Origin: Zeugodacus cucurbitae
Lineage: Eukaryota > Arthropoda > Insecta > Diptera > Tephritidae
Assembly: GCF_028554725.1 (NCBI RefSeq)
Contig: NC_071670.1
Location: 32,048,001 to 32,112,000 of the forward strand
Length of the DNA: 64,000 nt
Direction of reading: 5' to 3'
The translations under genes and the position numbers were made by a program. This document shows, piece by piece, positions 34,920 to 47,400 of the stretch (within the stretch, counting starts at the first letter, position 1; each line of letters opens with the position of its first letter). A model generated the notes under the pieces. It did not search any database. It saw only the letters and a program-made list of their open reading frames with translations, and was not told the origin of the DNA.

Positions 34920-34927
34920 ATACACAC

Positions 34928-37900
34928 GAGGAAGAAGAGACTGACTGAATGATTGAGACGATTAGCTTTTAATGAACATGTAAACATGTCCGCACTATTT
35001 CTCCTACTTTGTCTGAGAATCCTATATACATATCATATAGCAGTTTGCTGGCTATCAATGAAGGACATCTTTGAGACTCGTATAATAAACATTTGTAACA
35101 AGTGATTTTTTGTGACCACTAACTCATGACTTCCTTTCGGGTTGTGTAAGCGCCTCATCTTCTCATTCTTTACGACACATCTTGATTTCTTCCAGTTGAA
35201 GGTGGCCGCAGGTCATTCATAGTTTACACGCAGTCATCAATTGTGCGAGTATTTAACAGCTCGAAATGTCTGCTGTAAAAATTAAAGCTTGAGGGAAATA
35301 AAAACAAAAGCAAAGCTCTCTTCTTGTGTGGAGAAGTAGGGTGGTGAACAAACAGAAAGTGTTATTATATGAACGCTAGTGCAGTTAGTAAGATTGTTAT
35401 GCTACCACTCAGTTGTGGCTAACGAGACTATAAAAGGAGATATTAGTGTCATTGAAAAATGTTAACGAATTGCAACCCTCTTCTCTTTGGAGAGCCACAC
35501 ATATGCAAGGACATTCTTCATTCTTGCTCTTGAAATAGTTACCGATTTGGAGAGCTAATCAAACAAGTTTTGTGAGCAAGTGACTAGAACTCCATTTAGA
35601 TACAATTTTCGAAAGACGTTTAAAAAATCGTATGACCACTCAACTCAAACGTATAAAAGCGCTTTAAAAAAATTGTTAATTAATTGAATATCTTCAAAGG
35701 AGTTGTTTTGGTTTCACAAAAAACTGTTTTAACTGTTTAGTCCAAGTGCTATCCCCCTTGTACCTTACATAGCCTATTAAATAATTTGGGTGCTCTATTT
35801 ATTTTGCTCTATATCGGTTTCAGTATAAATTGTGATTGTTGTTGTTTGTGGTTCATCGGGAGAATTTTCCAAAAGCTGTTTCATAATAGACCACAGAGTT
35901 TGTATCATAAAGTTGTGATAGTGCTAAATGGTTGAGGAGTTAAGGGTTCCTCTTCTTATTCTTCTAAATTACCGAATATAACATTATCAGATACCAGAAG
36001 AGTTTGCCTATTAAACATATTAAACATATTATACATATCTAATACATATTTATTGCTTTATTGTGTTATGTTTTAATCTAGTCTACTACATAAGTCCCTC
36101 GACTGTTTACCCAAATATTAATATTTTTATTCGCTCCATTCCAACAGCGAAGTAATGCTGTTAAAGGTTAGAAAAATGTCAGACTAGAGTATCAAACGCT
36201 TTCGCAAATTGGACACAAATAGAACTGCTATTGACACACTTTGTCAAAATGTTGATTGAGTTGATAACTCAGCTCGCACTTACCTTGTTGTGTCGTACAA
36301 CAAAAGTCACCTACAAACTTGCACATACACACATTCTTCAGCAAGGCCTATTTACTTTTCATCCGTTTTATTTATTATTTCTCCTTCTGGCAGATTTGCT
36401 CTTGTGACTGCTATGCCGTTCAAGAAATGGCCTGCGGCACTTATGGGATTTACGAAAAAATAAAATCCATACAAAATCCACTAGTAGCCAGATTGATAAA
36501 AGTACAAAAGGGAAACGCTGCGTACCGAGTAATACGCAAGGGATGGAGACAACCAAAGCAGATTGAGCAATAAAAACAATAACAAAGCTGGTTTGTCTTA
36601 TTGACAATGATGAAGTGTTGACAAATGTGTTAGGGGATTTGCGGTTGACTGGTTGCTGGGCTGACTCTTGCTGGTTGTTATAAGCGAATGGGCAAATGTA
36701 GCATTCAACTTACTTGGCTGATTGAAGGGTTTTAGGCAGCTCTAAATAACAAAAAGCTGCTGCGGCTTACAATTGTTGAATTATTCGGGTTAATTCGGGT
36801 TATTTCAAAAACATAATAGATTCATTCAACCGACTTATATAGTATATACGTAAGGGTAAGAAATTAATTATCTTAATTTTATGTAATTAAGTTTTGAAAT
36901 ATACTCGTAGATCTAGAGGCGTATATAGGTTATATATATGATTCGTTTGTACGATCAAAACGTCTCATGAAATAACTGTTATTTGTTGTTCGGAAAAATG
37001 TTTCAGTTTTTAGCGCTAGCTAGACCCTTTGAGGTACCACTTCCGATCGAAGGAAACTATTTCTCAGAGGGAAAACTGGTAACCACCTAAGATAAATTAT
37101 GTGTAATGAAATTGAAAAATGTACTTTCTACAGCGACCAGTTTAAGACATATCTCCACAAATTGAAAAATAATGGAAGAATCAAAACCGTTAAATATGTT
37201 ATTTACACTTCTTCGTTGACAAGCCGCACCCTGAATATTGTACTACAGTAGTAAATGCTTCTATGATATGCTATTAATGTTTTAAATTAAATTCCACTAA
37301 AATGTTTATGCTTAAAACACTCAAACCGTTTTACAGCCATATTTATTGGCGCCCTCTTAAAACACTCCCTTTCACAACCCCTTCTTCTTATAGTCGCTTA
37401 TCACAAACACTTCAAGCAATGACTTCAAAGGTCGCCACAGTGGTTATTGAATTTGCGGCACTTGCGGTAAAATTCATAACGGCCAGCCAGGCAAGCAATT
37501 GAAAGTTTCATTTGATGCGCACTCATTGCAAATATGCATAAAATTCGGGCGCAACTAAAAGTTTGTTTGCATAACATTGAAATTAATAAAATGCCACAAA
37601 ATTCATTTGGACTAATAAAACAATGCGAAAATCATTCATTTGCAAAAGTTAAAATTACAAAGATATTCCATTTCCCTGGGAGTTTACGAAAGAAGAAGAT
37701 GCATGCTGAAAATGTGCGCCTATAATAAATGTGCGGCAATGTCAAAGGTGTGTTGGAACCGAGTAATTTAACAAAAATGCTCAGGCACTGCTATTTTTGT
37801 GGGAAGAGAAGTAAAATACATTTTTTTTAAGACAACACAACTTTCATTTCATCTCCGTTGCGCACGTGGATACACCTTTCTGCCTCTTGGATAGTTACTC

Positions 37901-39287
37901 GCTCTGTACCTAAGCAAACACAATCGAAAATCAGGTATCTTCAACATTCCAAGAAGCTTGGAAATATTTCAATTAATTTTCAACTCTTTTGGCAAAAGAA
38001 AATAAAAATACTCATCTAATTTTAAGCACTCTTTAGCGGTATGTTGAAGGTAATGTGCAACAAAAATGCCATGCAAATTAAAATAAGCCTCAATGAATTT
38101 CAGCCTTTAACTTTTTCAGCGAACCGTTCGTCTACCGCTGATTGTAATGCCACCTCCACCCCTTCTATCACTGCTTACAACTATGGCGGCTGCTTAAGTT
38201 TCAACGGCGCAAACAGCCGCATCCGCAATGACCGCAATCACTGAAACTAATAACTTTTTGGGGCATTTTGTTTATTCATGAGCCCAGCGCCTGATTCATT
38301 TCGGATTGTTGCATCTCACCGCCTTGTCTTGCCTTGCCTTTTCTTGTCTGCCGTCCAACCTCTCGCTATTTGCATCCACTTGCCTTGTTTGCTTCTTACA
38401 ATTTCAAGCTTTCCACGGTTTCACATACAAAACATATATACATATACATACATAAATATGAGCGTTTGTATATCCTTACAGCCTCCTTTGCAGTTTGTTT
38501 GCATTTGCATCGATTTGTACATATGTATTTTGTTGGCGTTTTCCTTGCTTTTATTTGCTGTTGTTGGGTCTAGGTGGGTAAGCTCTTTGTGCAGATGACA
38601 CGCCTTCATTCTCATCCTTTGTCCCACAATCTCCCAGCGATTGTGGTTGTCATCGTCACTTTGTTGTTGGCATCGTTTTCGCTGTCGCTGCTGTGGACCT
38701 TAGTGTGGTTGTTGTCGGCATTGTGAATCCGCAAAGCGAGACCACAAAACAATTGAATCCAATGAAATGTTCAAAGCGAGTTGGTTTGCATGTCGATTGA
38801 GTTTCGTGTGTGGTTTCTTGAAAGCGTGTAATCGAATGTTGCGGCTATAGTTTATGTGTCCGTTTTGCCATTTTTTCTTTTATTACAAGAACCATGTTAA
38901 CCATAAAATTCTATTAATTATTTTATCATATGATTATTATATAGAATTTTGAATGACGCATGAAATAATATCATGATAAATGTTCTAAGAAAAATGTTAC
39001 TCAAATCATATTAAACCCTACTTTATTCATAGTACGAGATATAATATAATAGTATGATGTATGCTCAAAAATGAATGTCCTAACAATTTATTATCCTAAC
39101 CTCAACGCCCGAACGACCCAAATTTATTATTTGCGACAATTATTTATTATGCGATTAAAGTAGTTATAGATCAGAGTAACAAAGCCACAGTTATATGCTA
39201 CCTTAGCTGATTGATTGCCAGTGTTCTAAGTTTTCGAAATAGTGCCGAACTTTTAATAAATTAATATTACTCATGGAAAATATTTTT
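34928..39287. other. Long intergenic stretch, no gene supported
   Basis: 4.4 kb without a recognisable gene or element. A GC-richer, trinucleotide-like patch lies at 38140-38760 (gttgttg, cgctgtcgctgctg and neighbours). The frames there on both strands overlap and show no domain, so it may be regulatory or untranslated sequence. Confidence 0.5.
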
Positions 39288-40464
39288 ATACTCTCGCAAC
39301 AAAGTTGCTACGAGAGTATTATAGTTTTGTTCACATAACGGTTGTTTGTAACACCCAAAACTAAACGAGTTAGATATAGGGTTATATATATCAAAATGAT
39401 CAGGGTGACGAGAAAAGTTCAAATCCGGATGTCTGTCTGTCCGTCCGTCCGTGCAACCTGTAACTTGAGTAAAAATTGAGATATCTTAATGAAACTTGGA
39501 ACACGTGTCCGTTGGCACCATAAGAAGGTTAAGTTCGAAAATCAGCAAAATCGGACACAAAATGGCGAAAACCGAAAACACATAAAGTGCCATAACTAAG
39601 CCATACATAAAGCTATGGAAATACAATTGGTATGAAGGATCGCACTATGAAGAGGCATATTTGGATGTAATTTTTTTGGGGAAGTGGGCATGGCCCCACC
39701 CCCAAATCGGTTTTTTGTATATATCTCGCAAACCAATAGAGCTATATAAACCAAACTCCAGTCGTTTTTTTAGCCATTTCCTTATATAGTACAAAAATGA
39801 CAGAAATCGGATCATAACCACGCCCACCTCCCATACAAAAGTTAGGTTGAAAATTACTAAAAGTGGGTTAACTTACTAACCAAAAACGTCAGAAACACTA
39901 AATTTCACATAAGAAATGGCAGATAGAAGCTACACTCAGATTTTTTTCAAAATGGAAAATGGGCGTGGCGTCGCCCACTTCTGGGTCAAAAACCATTTCT
40001 CAGGAACTACTCGACCGATTTCAAAGAAACTTGGTTTGTAATAGTTTCCTTACATCCCAATGATATGTTATGAAAATAGGCCAAATTCACAACCACGCCT
40101 ACTTCCTATATACCAGAACTTTGAAGACGATCTGAATCGTTAACTTTACAATATATAAAGTAAGCACTAGTGAAGATATCGATGCAGAACTTTGCACAAA
40201 TACTACGTTTATAGTGTGGCAGCCCCATTCTAAAAATCACCGAAATCGGAAAATAGGTTGCCAAGGTCCCATTAATCGAACATGAGGACCTCGGTGCTTC
40301 TAACCTAATATTAGGGTTTCCAACTTTCAATGGACTTTATACAATATATATGACGAATATGTGGGTCAAATTGTGTATTATATAATATTAATAAAGTTAA
40401 ATAAATAAATTGCGAGAGTATAAAATGTTCGGTTAAACCCGAACTTAGCCCTTCCTTACTTGTT
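39288..40464 (+). repeat. Rep-A, full-length copy (best reference copy)
   Basis: The 5' end is atactctcgcaacaaagttg ctacgagagtat, a hairpin. Next come tttgttcacataacggttg, atagggttatatatatcaaa, the gtctgtctgtccgtccgtcc array (39427-39450), cacaaaatggcgaaaaccga, gtgggcatggccccacccc and gaccgatttcaaagaaactt. The 3' end is gcgagagtataaaatgttcg, the ttcggttaaacccgaac hairpin and cttagcccttccttacttgt. The first and last gcgagagtat-type blocks are inverted relative to each other. It codes for nothing recognisable. Possible classes are a Helitron-like or foldback non-autonomous element; no target duplication could be fixed. Confidence 0.93.
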
Positions 40465-41079
40465 CTTATTATTTTCTTGTGTTTTAAGTCTATCTCAAAG
40501 CTTATAATCAATATTTCTTTTTAATTGGAAATATTTGCTCGTAGTGTTGGAAAGACTCTCATTTACGCTACATTTTTCTGAATTATATTCTTATCAAAAT
40601 ATTCAGTTCCCTAGAAAAGAGATAAGCTATTTCTCATCAACAACATGATTTTTTTTTTATTTTCTTGCGCTTATAATCTCAGTTCCAGATTAATAAATGA
40701 GTGAGTCATGAACAAAATAAATTAAAAAATCTTTTTTTATTAACGTTATGCGACATATTTTCGAAGTACAACTTTTTATATTGCATAGATTTTAGTAATT
40801 ATGCTGATTATGTTTTGCTTTCGTATATGTACATTAGGGTGGCCCTTAGTTGTATGGAGGATAAAAAAAGTTTCTGGATTCTCGATCGCACCCCCTAGAA
40901 ATATGCGAATAACCCAAAAACTAGTATATACAAAGTTTTGGGTCAATCAAAAAAGGTTTAGAGGTTGCGCAAGGAGCTTGAAATCCTGAAAAAATAAGAA
41001 TTTTTGCCATTTTTATGTCTCAGACTTCCATATTTCAAAGTCACACTATCCCTTACTGGTTTTCCATACCATTGCAAGA
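40465..41079. other. Spacer with possible transposon end
   Basis: The phrase agggtggcccttagttgtat at about 40837 resembles the start of a dispersed dipteran repeat, but no matching inverted end was found. No gene. Confidence 0.3.
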
Positions 41080-41510
41080 AATATTGGAGAGAATCGCACC
41101 AGTAACGACGGTCCTACTACAAGCCATGTTTTAGAAGCGGTACCTTGATTTCATGGGCTGCATTTTGCTGCTGTGGAAAGCTATCTACATGTTTTATATT
41201 CACTCAAATGAATGCTAATATCAATGTAGATCTTTTAGATAGCGAGCGAAGATCATCTTTAACGACCGGAAAATTCCGGTATTACAATGTGCAGCATTGA
41301 GTTCGAAACCTAAATCCTATTGAGGATCTCTGGGGGAACCTCTCTGCTCCTGTTTTCCAAAACGGAAAGCAGTTTGGGACAGTACGTCACTTTAAATTAG
41401 CCATAAAGCAAGAATTTGCCAATATTTACATAACTATTCTACAGTCAGTAGTTAATTCTCTGATTAAGCGGCTTAATTTATTTTTAAAATATAAGACAAT
41501 TAAACTCAAA
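41080..41510 (+). pseudogene. Tc1/Tc3-like transposase relic, C-terminal half
   Basis: Readable text includes FIFTQMNANINVDLLDSE and, after a frameshift, NLNPIEDLWGNL, the block that carries the third catalytic acid. It continues with VFQNGKQFGTVRHFKLAIKQ and EFANIYITILQSVVNSL, ending at a stop after several Lys-rich residues. This matches the conserved tail of Tc1-superfamily transposases. Earlier domains are missing or scrambled. It complements the N-terminal relic at 30790-31165 but is 10 kb away. Confidence 0.85.
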
Positions 41511-41759
41511 TATACTGGTAAGAATAGTAAAATGCACATATGTATAAATATTATACTATTAGCCTAAACTTCAATTCTGTTTTATAGTTTAAAAAATATT
41601 TTGAAATTTGTTAATTTTTTGTTTTTTTTTATATCGTATACATTAATAATAACAAACCTGCATACTCAGAAATATTTTGCAATTTTGTAATCTTTATTTT
41701 TTTTTGCAAAAAGTTCATGCACATATAATTATTTGACTGAAGTACTAGCCTTGAGCGCA

Positions 41760-42090
41760 TAGTCAGCGAGGAATGTCAGATCCTTCTGGCCGCAGGAAGT
41801 CACCAATCTCTTCGGCCTTAGTAAAATTTACTCCTTCTTACTGGCCATTGTTCCATCGGGATCCACGCGTAAGGTTAAAAATCTTATCGGATGTTAGCTG
41901 TAGAAGCTGCATGGAGAAGGATGAGGTGGAATCATCTCATCTCTTTCTTCTAGAATGTTCCTCCTTTACGAGATCAATAAAAACATTTCTCGGAACACAC
42001 TTTTTTGAACAAGCTCGCGAAACAGCGAAGATAGAAGTGAAAAAGCGCTGCAGATTTGTAATAGGTTCAGGACGCTTTATCGACCGCTAA
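41760..42090 (+). pseudogene. LINE ORF2 C-terminal zinc-binding fragment
   Basis: The 105-residue frame contains CRSCMEKDEVESSHLFLLEC, the C..C..H..C metal-binding motif near the C-terminus of R1/I/Jockey-type LINE ORF2 proteins. It is followed by a KTFLGTHFFE and IGSGRF tail similar to the ends of those proteins. The RT and endonuclease are absent. It is open by chance or recent enough to keep its frame, but without upstream domains it is a fragment and not a host gene. Confidence 0.7.
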
Positions 42091-42179
42091 TAGCTAACCT
42101 AGTGGGAGTCCCTAGTATCTTTGCTGAAATGGTGATAATGGAAGTTATGCATCGATATATAATATGAAAGTTTTATACT

Positions 42180-42310
42180 TCTTCTTTGAGTGCCAAGGAA
42201 CAGAGCCGTTTCTTTATCGAGACATTTCAATTTTTATTCAAGTTATCGCGGATAGGCTAATTTCGATTTCGACAGCAGTTATAAAGATTTAGGTGAACAA
42301 AACCTCTAAA
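42180..42310 (-). repeat. Possible short Rep-A remnant
   Basis: The phrases gagtgccaaggaacagagcc and tttcaatttttattcaagtt resemble the Rep-A section around the accgtccgtcc array. No ends are present. Confidence 0.35.
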
Positions 42311-42478
42311 CTTAGTGTAAGAGCTTAAATAAGCTGCGAGAGCTTAAATAATTATTTCAAAATGTTGATTGAGTTGAAACGATTTATCATAGTTTAGTAT
42401 TAAATCTTGATATTTCCACTGAACTCTGTGGTTTTCGAGGAAAGAGTTATTCGCGAACCACTATTATTGGCGAACCAC

Positions 42479-42486
42479 TATAAAAG
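42479..42486 (+). promoter_or_regulatory. TATA box of the secreted-peptide gene
   Basis: TATAAAAG lies 32 bases before a ccAGTA initiator-like site (A at 42511), the standard fly spacing. It is preceded by a short direct repeat of gcgaaccacta. This gives a 5' UTR of about 73 bases. Confidence 0.75.
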
Positions 42487-42583
42487 CCAAAGTTAAAACA
42501 TTTGTTTACCAGTATCGCATTTGATATCAATCCGTGCAATTACATTCTTCTCTTAAGGAAAACAAAAACGTTTATTAATCAAC

Positions 42584-42925
42584 ATGAAAATGTTAGTCAT
42601 TGTTTTGGTTTTCACTATTATTGCTTCAATAGTAGATAGCCGTGAATTATACGGAGTAAATCTGAGAAAGGGTAATGGCCTTGGTAAACTGAATCCAGAT
42701 ATACCACATTATGAAGACAGTGAGGACTACTATGCAGATGTTACAGAACCTAAGCCGCAAGAAGAGGGACAGAACGAGAATGTTTTAACCAGCAAAGAAA
42801 GCGACTCCTTTGCCGAAGTTACGGGAAAGCCAGACATTGATGATCATACTCGTTCTCTGTTTTCAGATATTGATTATCATACTATGTTCTCGGACTACAT
42901 CGAATATATGAAAAGCATGGAGTAA
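42584..42925 (+). CDS. Small acidic secreted peptide precursor, unknown family
   Basis: An intronless gene encoding 113 residues. Residues 1-19 are a clear signal peptide: Lys near the start, then LVIVLVFTIIASIV, then VDS before RELYG. The mature part is strongly acidic (many Asp/Glu), Tyr- and Ser-containing, Cys-free and probably disordered, and ends DYIEYMKSME. There are no transmembrane segments after the signal and no dibasic cleavage ladder. The gene is complete: TATA box at 42479, initiator near 42511, aacATG start context, and AATAAA at 43039. The compact promoter suggests strong regulated expression. Similar small secreted precursors in flies include immune-induced and accessory-gland peptides; no assignment is claimed. 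It sits between a LINE relic and a Rep-A copy. Confidence 0.8.
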   Translation: MKMLVIVLVFTIIASIVDSRELYGVNLRKGNGLGKLNPDIPHYEDSEDYYADVTEPKPQEEGQNENVLTSKESDSFAEVTGKPDIDDHTRSLFSDIDYHTMFSDYIEYMKSME

Positions 42926-43038
42926 TTGCAATTCTTACTTTTTCGAAGTAGTAATAATTGTAATAGTAAATATAATTTTCTACGAACATACTTATTTTAC
43001 TAATTATATAGAAAAAAAGTGCATGTACCACTTTCAAT

Positions 43039-43044
43039 AATAAA
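43039..43044 (+). terminator. Polyadenylation signal of the secreted-peptide gene
   Basis: AATAAA about 114 bases after the stop codon, in an A/T-rich 3' UTR. Confidence 0.7.
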
Positions 43045-43373
43045 GACATTTAAAAACAAATTTTGCGGCACACGTATCATATTTATTCATTTTATCTAGT
43101 CGTAATCTAAATTACAAAAACCCTAGCCTTGTTATATATTCTCTCTTACTATAACCTTTAAATTACATATATTAACTATCATTATTATTATATCAACTAT
43201 TAGCTACCGAAATTCACTATTTGGTTTCGAATTGCCATAGGTTCCCTGTTATAAGTCAAGATAGCTTTCACTAATTTTTCAAGATATTAAGACAACTAGT
43301 GGCACTTTACACGACGACGGGGTTAGATGGTATTTTGTGATAACAAAATATTGTAATATTGTTAAAGTATTTT

Positions 43374-44420
43374 ATACTATCGCAACAAATTTGCAAAGAG
43401 TAATAGTTGTGTTCACATAACGGTTGTTTGTAAGTCCTAAAACTAAACGAGTTACACGTGTTCCTTGGCACCATAAGAAGGTTACTTTTGTATATCGGGG
43501 AATCGGTCCACTGCCACGCCTTTAAAATGGCGCTTCCTTATATATTCTAAAAATGGAGAAAATCGGATAATAACCATGCCAACCTCCCATACCAAGGTTA
43601 AGTGAAAATTTCTAAAAATGCTTTAATTCAGTAAGGAAAAACACCAGAAACCTTAAATTTCATTGTAAAGATGGTACAGAAGGGCTGCACTCAAATTGGT
43701 ATACACAAATGGGTGTGGCTCTGCCCATTTATGGGTCAAAAACCACATCTCCGAAATTATAATATATTTCTGGATTCCCAATATGGTTTGAAAATGGTGC
43801 AAATCGGTTCACAACTACGCTTACTTCCCATAGACCAGAACTTTGAAGTCGATCTGAACCGTTTACTTTACAATATATATAGTATAGTAAGCACTAGTGA
43901 AGATATATAAGCATATATCGAACATGAGGACCTCAGAGCTATACATTTTTTACCGAAAGTATAGATAAGTCTCTCAGATATTTTGACAAAATTCAGAGCG
44001 AATATTTTTCTGCTAAGAATATCGAGCCTTTAACGCCATTTTAGCGTAAGCGACAAAAACCAAACTTTACAGGAGAAGGTTTTTTTAAATACTTTTAACC
44101 ATTAATGTGGTAGTAATTTAAATTTTTTTTTCAATTATATATGTAAATGTCTGAAAAGCATTAATGTATGAGATATTTTAAATTACTACCACATTAATGG
44201 TTAAAAGTATTTAAAAAAAAACCTTCTCCTGTAAAGTTTGGTTTTTGTCGCTTACGCTAAAATGGTGGTAAAGGCTCGATATGTCTCCGTGCCAAAAATG
44301 AGTGAAATCGGGTCATAACTTACTCAAGCTCCCATTTACCTAATAATATGGTTTTCAAAATTTCAATGGGCTTTATGCCATATATGTATGCATATGCAGA
44401 ATATTTATCATATTATATAC
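43374..44420 (+). repeat. Rep-A copy with inserted foldback element
   Basis: It starts with a mutated hairpin (atactatcgcaacaaatttg). Interior phrases gttcacataacggttgtttg, ctgccacgcc and gacctcagagctatac are clear. The 3' hairpin end is missing. A long inverted repeat (44019-44282) interrupts it. Confidence 0.8.
44019..44282. mobile_element. Foldback element with arms of about 104 bp
   Basis: Arms 44019-44122 and 44177-44282 are near-perfect inverted copies, with only a few mismatches (taacgcc versus taccacc near the outer end). The unique loop is about 54 bp. Each arm runs atatcgagccttta..ttagcgtaagcgacaaaaac..aggagaaggttttttt..taatgtggtagtaattt. The whole would form a long hairpin. No coding capacity. 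Confidence 0.9.
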
Positions 44421-44430
44421 ATTTGCTAAA

Positions 44431-47400
44431 CTTATTAGAGGTTAGTTGGCTAGCAGTGTTTTTTGGTTGTATATCTCCATAAGTAAGGGGTAAGAAAATC
44501 AGGATATTTTAAGCTTAATTTGGACAGTAGAGAACAGTGGGAGTAGTGAAAATGGAGGACAATTTAAACTCAAATATTTAATTTTAAACAACGGCATCAC
44601 ACAAAAAAGTTTTTTAGTGTCAGACCTACATATAGTCAATATATACTGTACCCACAAAAAATATTCCGCACGCGTTAACACATCCAATGCAAAAAGCCAA
44701 TGTGTTTCTTTAAAATAAATATGTATTTATGTAAAAAAAAGTGTGTTGTATTGTGAACTTATCGTTACTTTGTGCGTGTGACGTGTAACCGCATTTGCAT
44801 AATAAAGAAATCCGCTTAACTTGGACAACCACTGTCGAAATCTTTACAGTCAACCGATGGGGAGGGCATTTGTGACTATGCAAATAAGCGGTTGCCAATA
44901 AATTTCAACCAGAATACATAGGAACATACATATCTAGATATAGCACAATATGGCACATTGTGAAATGTTAGCATTGAGAAAAGCGAATAAATGTGTCAGC
45001 GAAAGCTTTCGAGTAGCTTCGAGTGACTATTTTAGATTTATACCAAACAGTCCTGTAAAATTTGGATCGCCAATCGTTGACGATGACTTTGCCTCGTCTC
45101 ATGTAAATGTTGTTAGTTCATTCTGAGATGTGCTGCATTTACATACATGTATGTACCTCTGTGCACCGAATAGCACTGAATTGTTTAAACAAAGTTATTG
45201 GGTATGTTTATATATATGTACATATGTATGTACAGTTGCACAAAAAACAACAGCAGTAGACGTCGTTCCATAAGTTTTAAACATTTTATATTTAACGTAA
45301 GTCGTATGGTGAACAATCATTATTAATTTTAAATACGATGGCGATCCAATAGGTATTGAGCCTCACCCTAGATTCTCTAGGAGGATCCCCTTAAGACGGT
45401 CCTTTCTGGAAGGAAAATATCGTGGCCAATTTTGGTTTTTGGTGAATCACGTCCAGTTGTCTCGAAAATGGCTACCCTATACGTCGATTAAAAGTGAGTA
45501 TTCGATATCTCATGACATGAGGTTTTATATTATATGAGAAACCTGTCGACATTGTATATGCAATGTTTGTCGATACAATAGGTTCAACTTTTGTTTACTT
45601 CAGTCAACAAGGGCAACTGTGAGACAATTTCACAGCAGTTTTTGTCTCTATTTCAGTACAGTAAGTACAGTCGAAATAGTCAACTTCAGTCAATGAACTT
45701 ATTCTCAATAAGTCACTATCTGGAGAACGGGAAAACAGTAGCAGAGCTCACCTATTTCGATTTAAAGACCCGATATAATGCCGAATTGCCGAATAAACGT
45801 CTCCATTAGGGAAGAAACACCCGTCGAATGAGGTCACGAGCTGTTTTGAATTCGAGCAGATTAGTCTTCATGCGGTGTTTTTATGTACAAAATTTTAAAG
45901 GTCACTCACCGACCAAAAAATTTGAGAGGGATAAATGGATTTTTGAGAGCCTTTACCTTCGTTCTCCAGAAAAGGTATTTTACAGAAGGGTTTATGAGAT
46001 TGGAGTCTCCTTGGATCAAGCGCATTGAGCTAAAATGAGACTTTCTTTTGTAACAAACCGAAATTTATTCATAGTTTCTGTCTTTCTTTTGTAGACTAAG
46101 TAGACAAAGACAAACCACCACGTAAATACAATTTTTGTCAAAACTCTCACTTTCGTTAGAACATTCACTAATTTGTAGACTCACGTATTTTGATAATTAG
46201 AAAATCAGTGAAAATATGCCTAGTTTCTCTTTACACATACTACAATTATTTTGAGAGCAACTGTACCGAAATATGCATATTTTGGTTTCTGGCAATAGTT
46301 GGAGTTACTTGTCGAAGTGACATTATCAGATTACCGATAATGGGTTTATCGTTGCGCAACAAATGGATAAACGATTTAATATATATATATATGTATGTAT
46401 GTGTGTGGATCTGTTTGTTTATGTACATACTAATAGGAGTTTCAAAATACATACAAACATATGTTCAACAATAGCGAAGAAGACCTGCCGTAAGCTTATT
46501 TGTGAATAAATGTATGCAGATTTGTTTTGTTAAACTGTTATGCATACAAATGGGTGTAAGCATAAATTAGGATTGAAGAAGAAGTCAGGTATAGTTAAAT
46601 ACCGAATTTGTGTAGCTGAAGCCCTAAAATACCTTTGCTCGCACAGGCTTATAAGCCCATCAGCACTAAAATGTTAATATAAAGGTTAACAGTGAATAAT
46701 CAGCGAACTCTATGTATGTCTATAAATTTACCTTGAAATGTTGACATACTCACAAACCTCCTTTTTAATATACAATTTAGCAAGGGGTAATTTTGGGGGC
46801 AGCTAGCATTCACCACTTTATTTTAAAGGGCTGTAAATTATCTACAAAGGGTAAATGTACTAACTCACACATTGAGCGATAGAGAAATTATCCGAACGGA
46901 TGTCAATTGTTTTTGCCAATCTGCAGCACCAAACCACAGAGTGTCAAGGTATCTCGATTACACGTATTAAAACTGAGGCATTCCCGATTCATCTGAGAAC
47001 AATAAAAAACTGAACAACACACTCTTAAGGCTTATAAACTATTTATTTCTGCGTGACGGGAGATATGATCATTAAAACTGATTTTCAGCTGAGTATTTAA
47101 GCTGGTTCACCACAAGGAATTAATTCGCTCAGTTTTTCATAAGCGAATTTTGGAGCTGACTTTTCCCTTTGGATGACTTGCTGAGCTCATCGTTTCGTTC
47201 TGTGTAGCCGTCAGCTGACTGACCAACATTAAATTATCAGCGCCATATCCATCAGATGCCATCACTGAAACATTATTAACTGCAAAGCCACAAATGGTTT
47301 TAATCGATTTTACATGTGGTGGTGCTGGTTAAAGCGAAAATGGATGCAGCATTAATATCGAAAACTGTATATGGACGCAAAAGTGTATGTACTGATGACC

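Noticed and set aside
38278..38627. Overlapping frames on both strands (106, 79 and 68 codons)
   Set aside because: They shadow one another in a pyrimidine-rich patch, have no domain, and have no promoter or splice context.
40837..41040. Possible transposon start agggtggcccttag
   Set aside because: No inverted partner end and no target duplication could be found.
45591..46028. Two neighbouring frames of 72 and 66 codons
   Set aside because: Slightly GC-rich, but no family resemblance and no start context or splice links. Kept only as a note in the intergenic entry.
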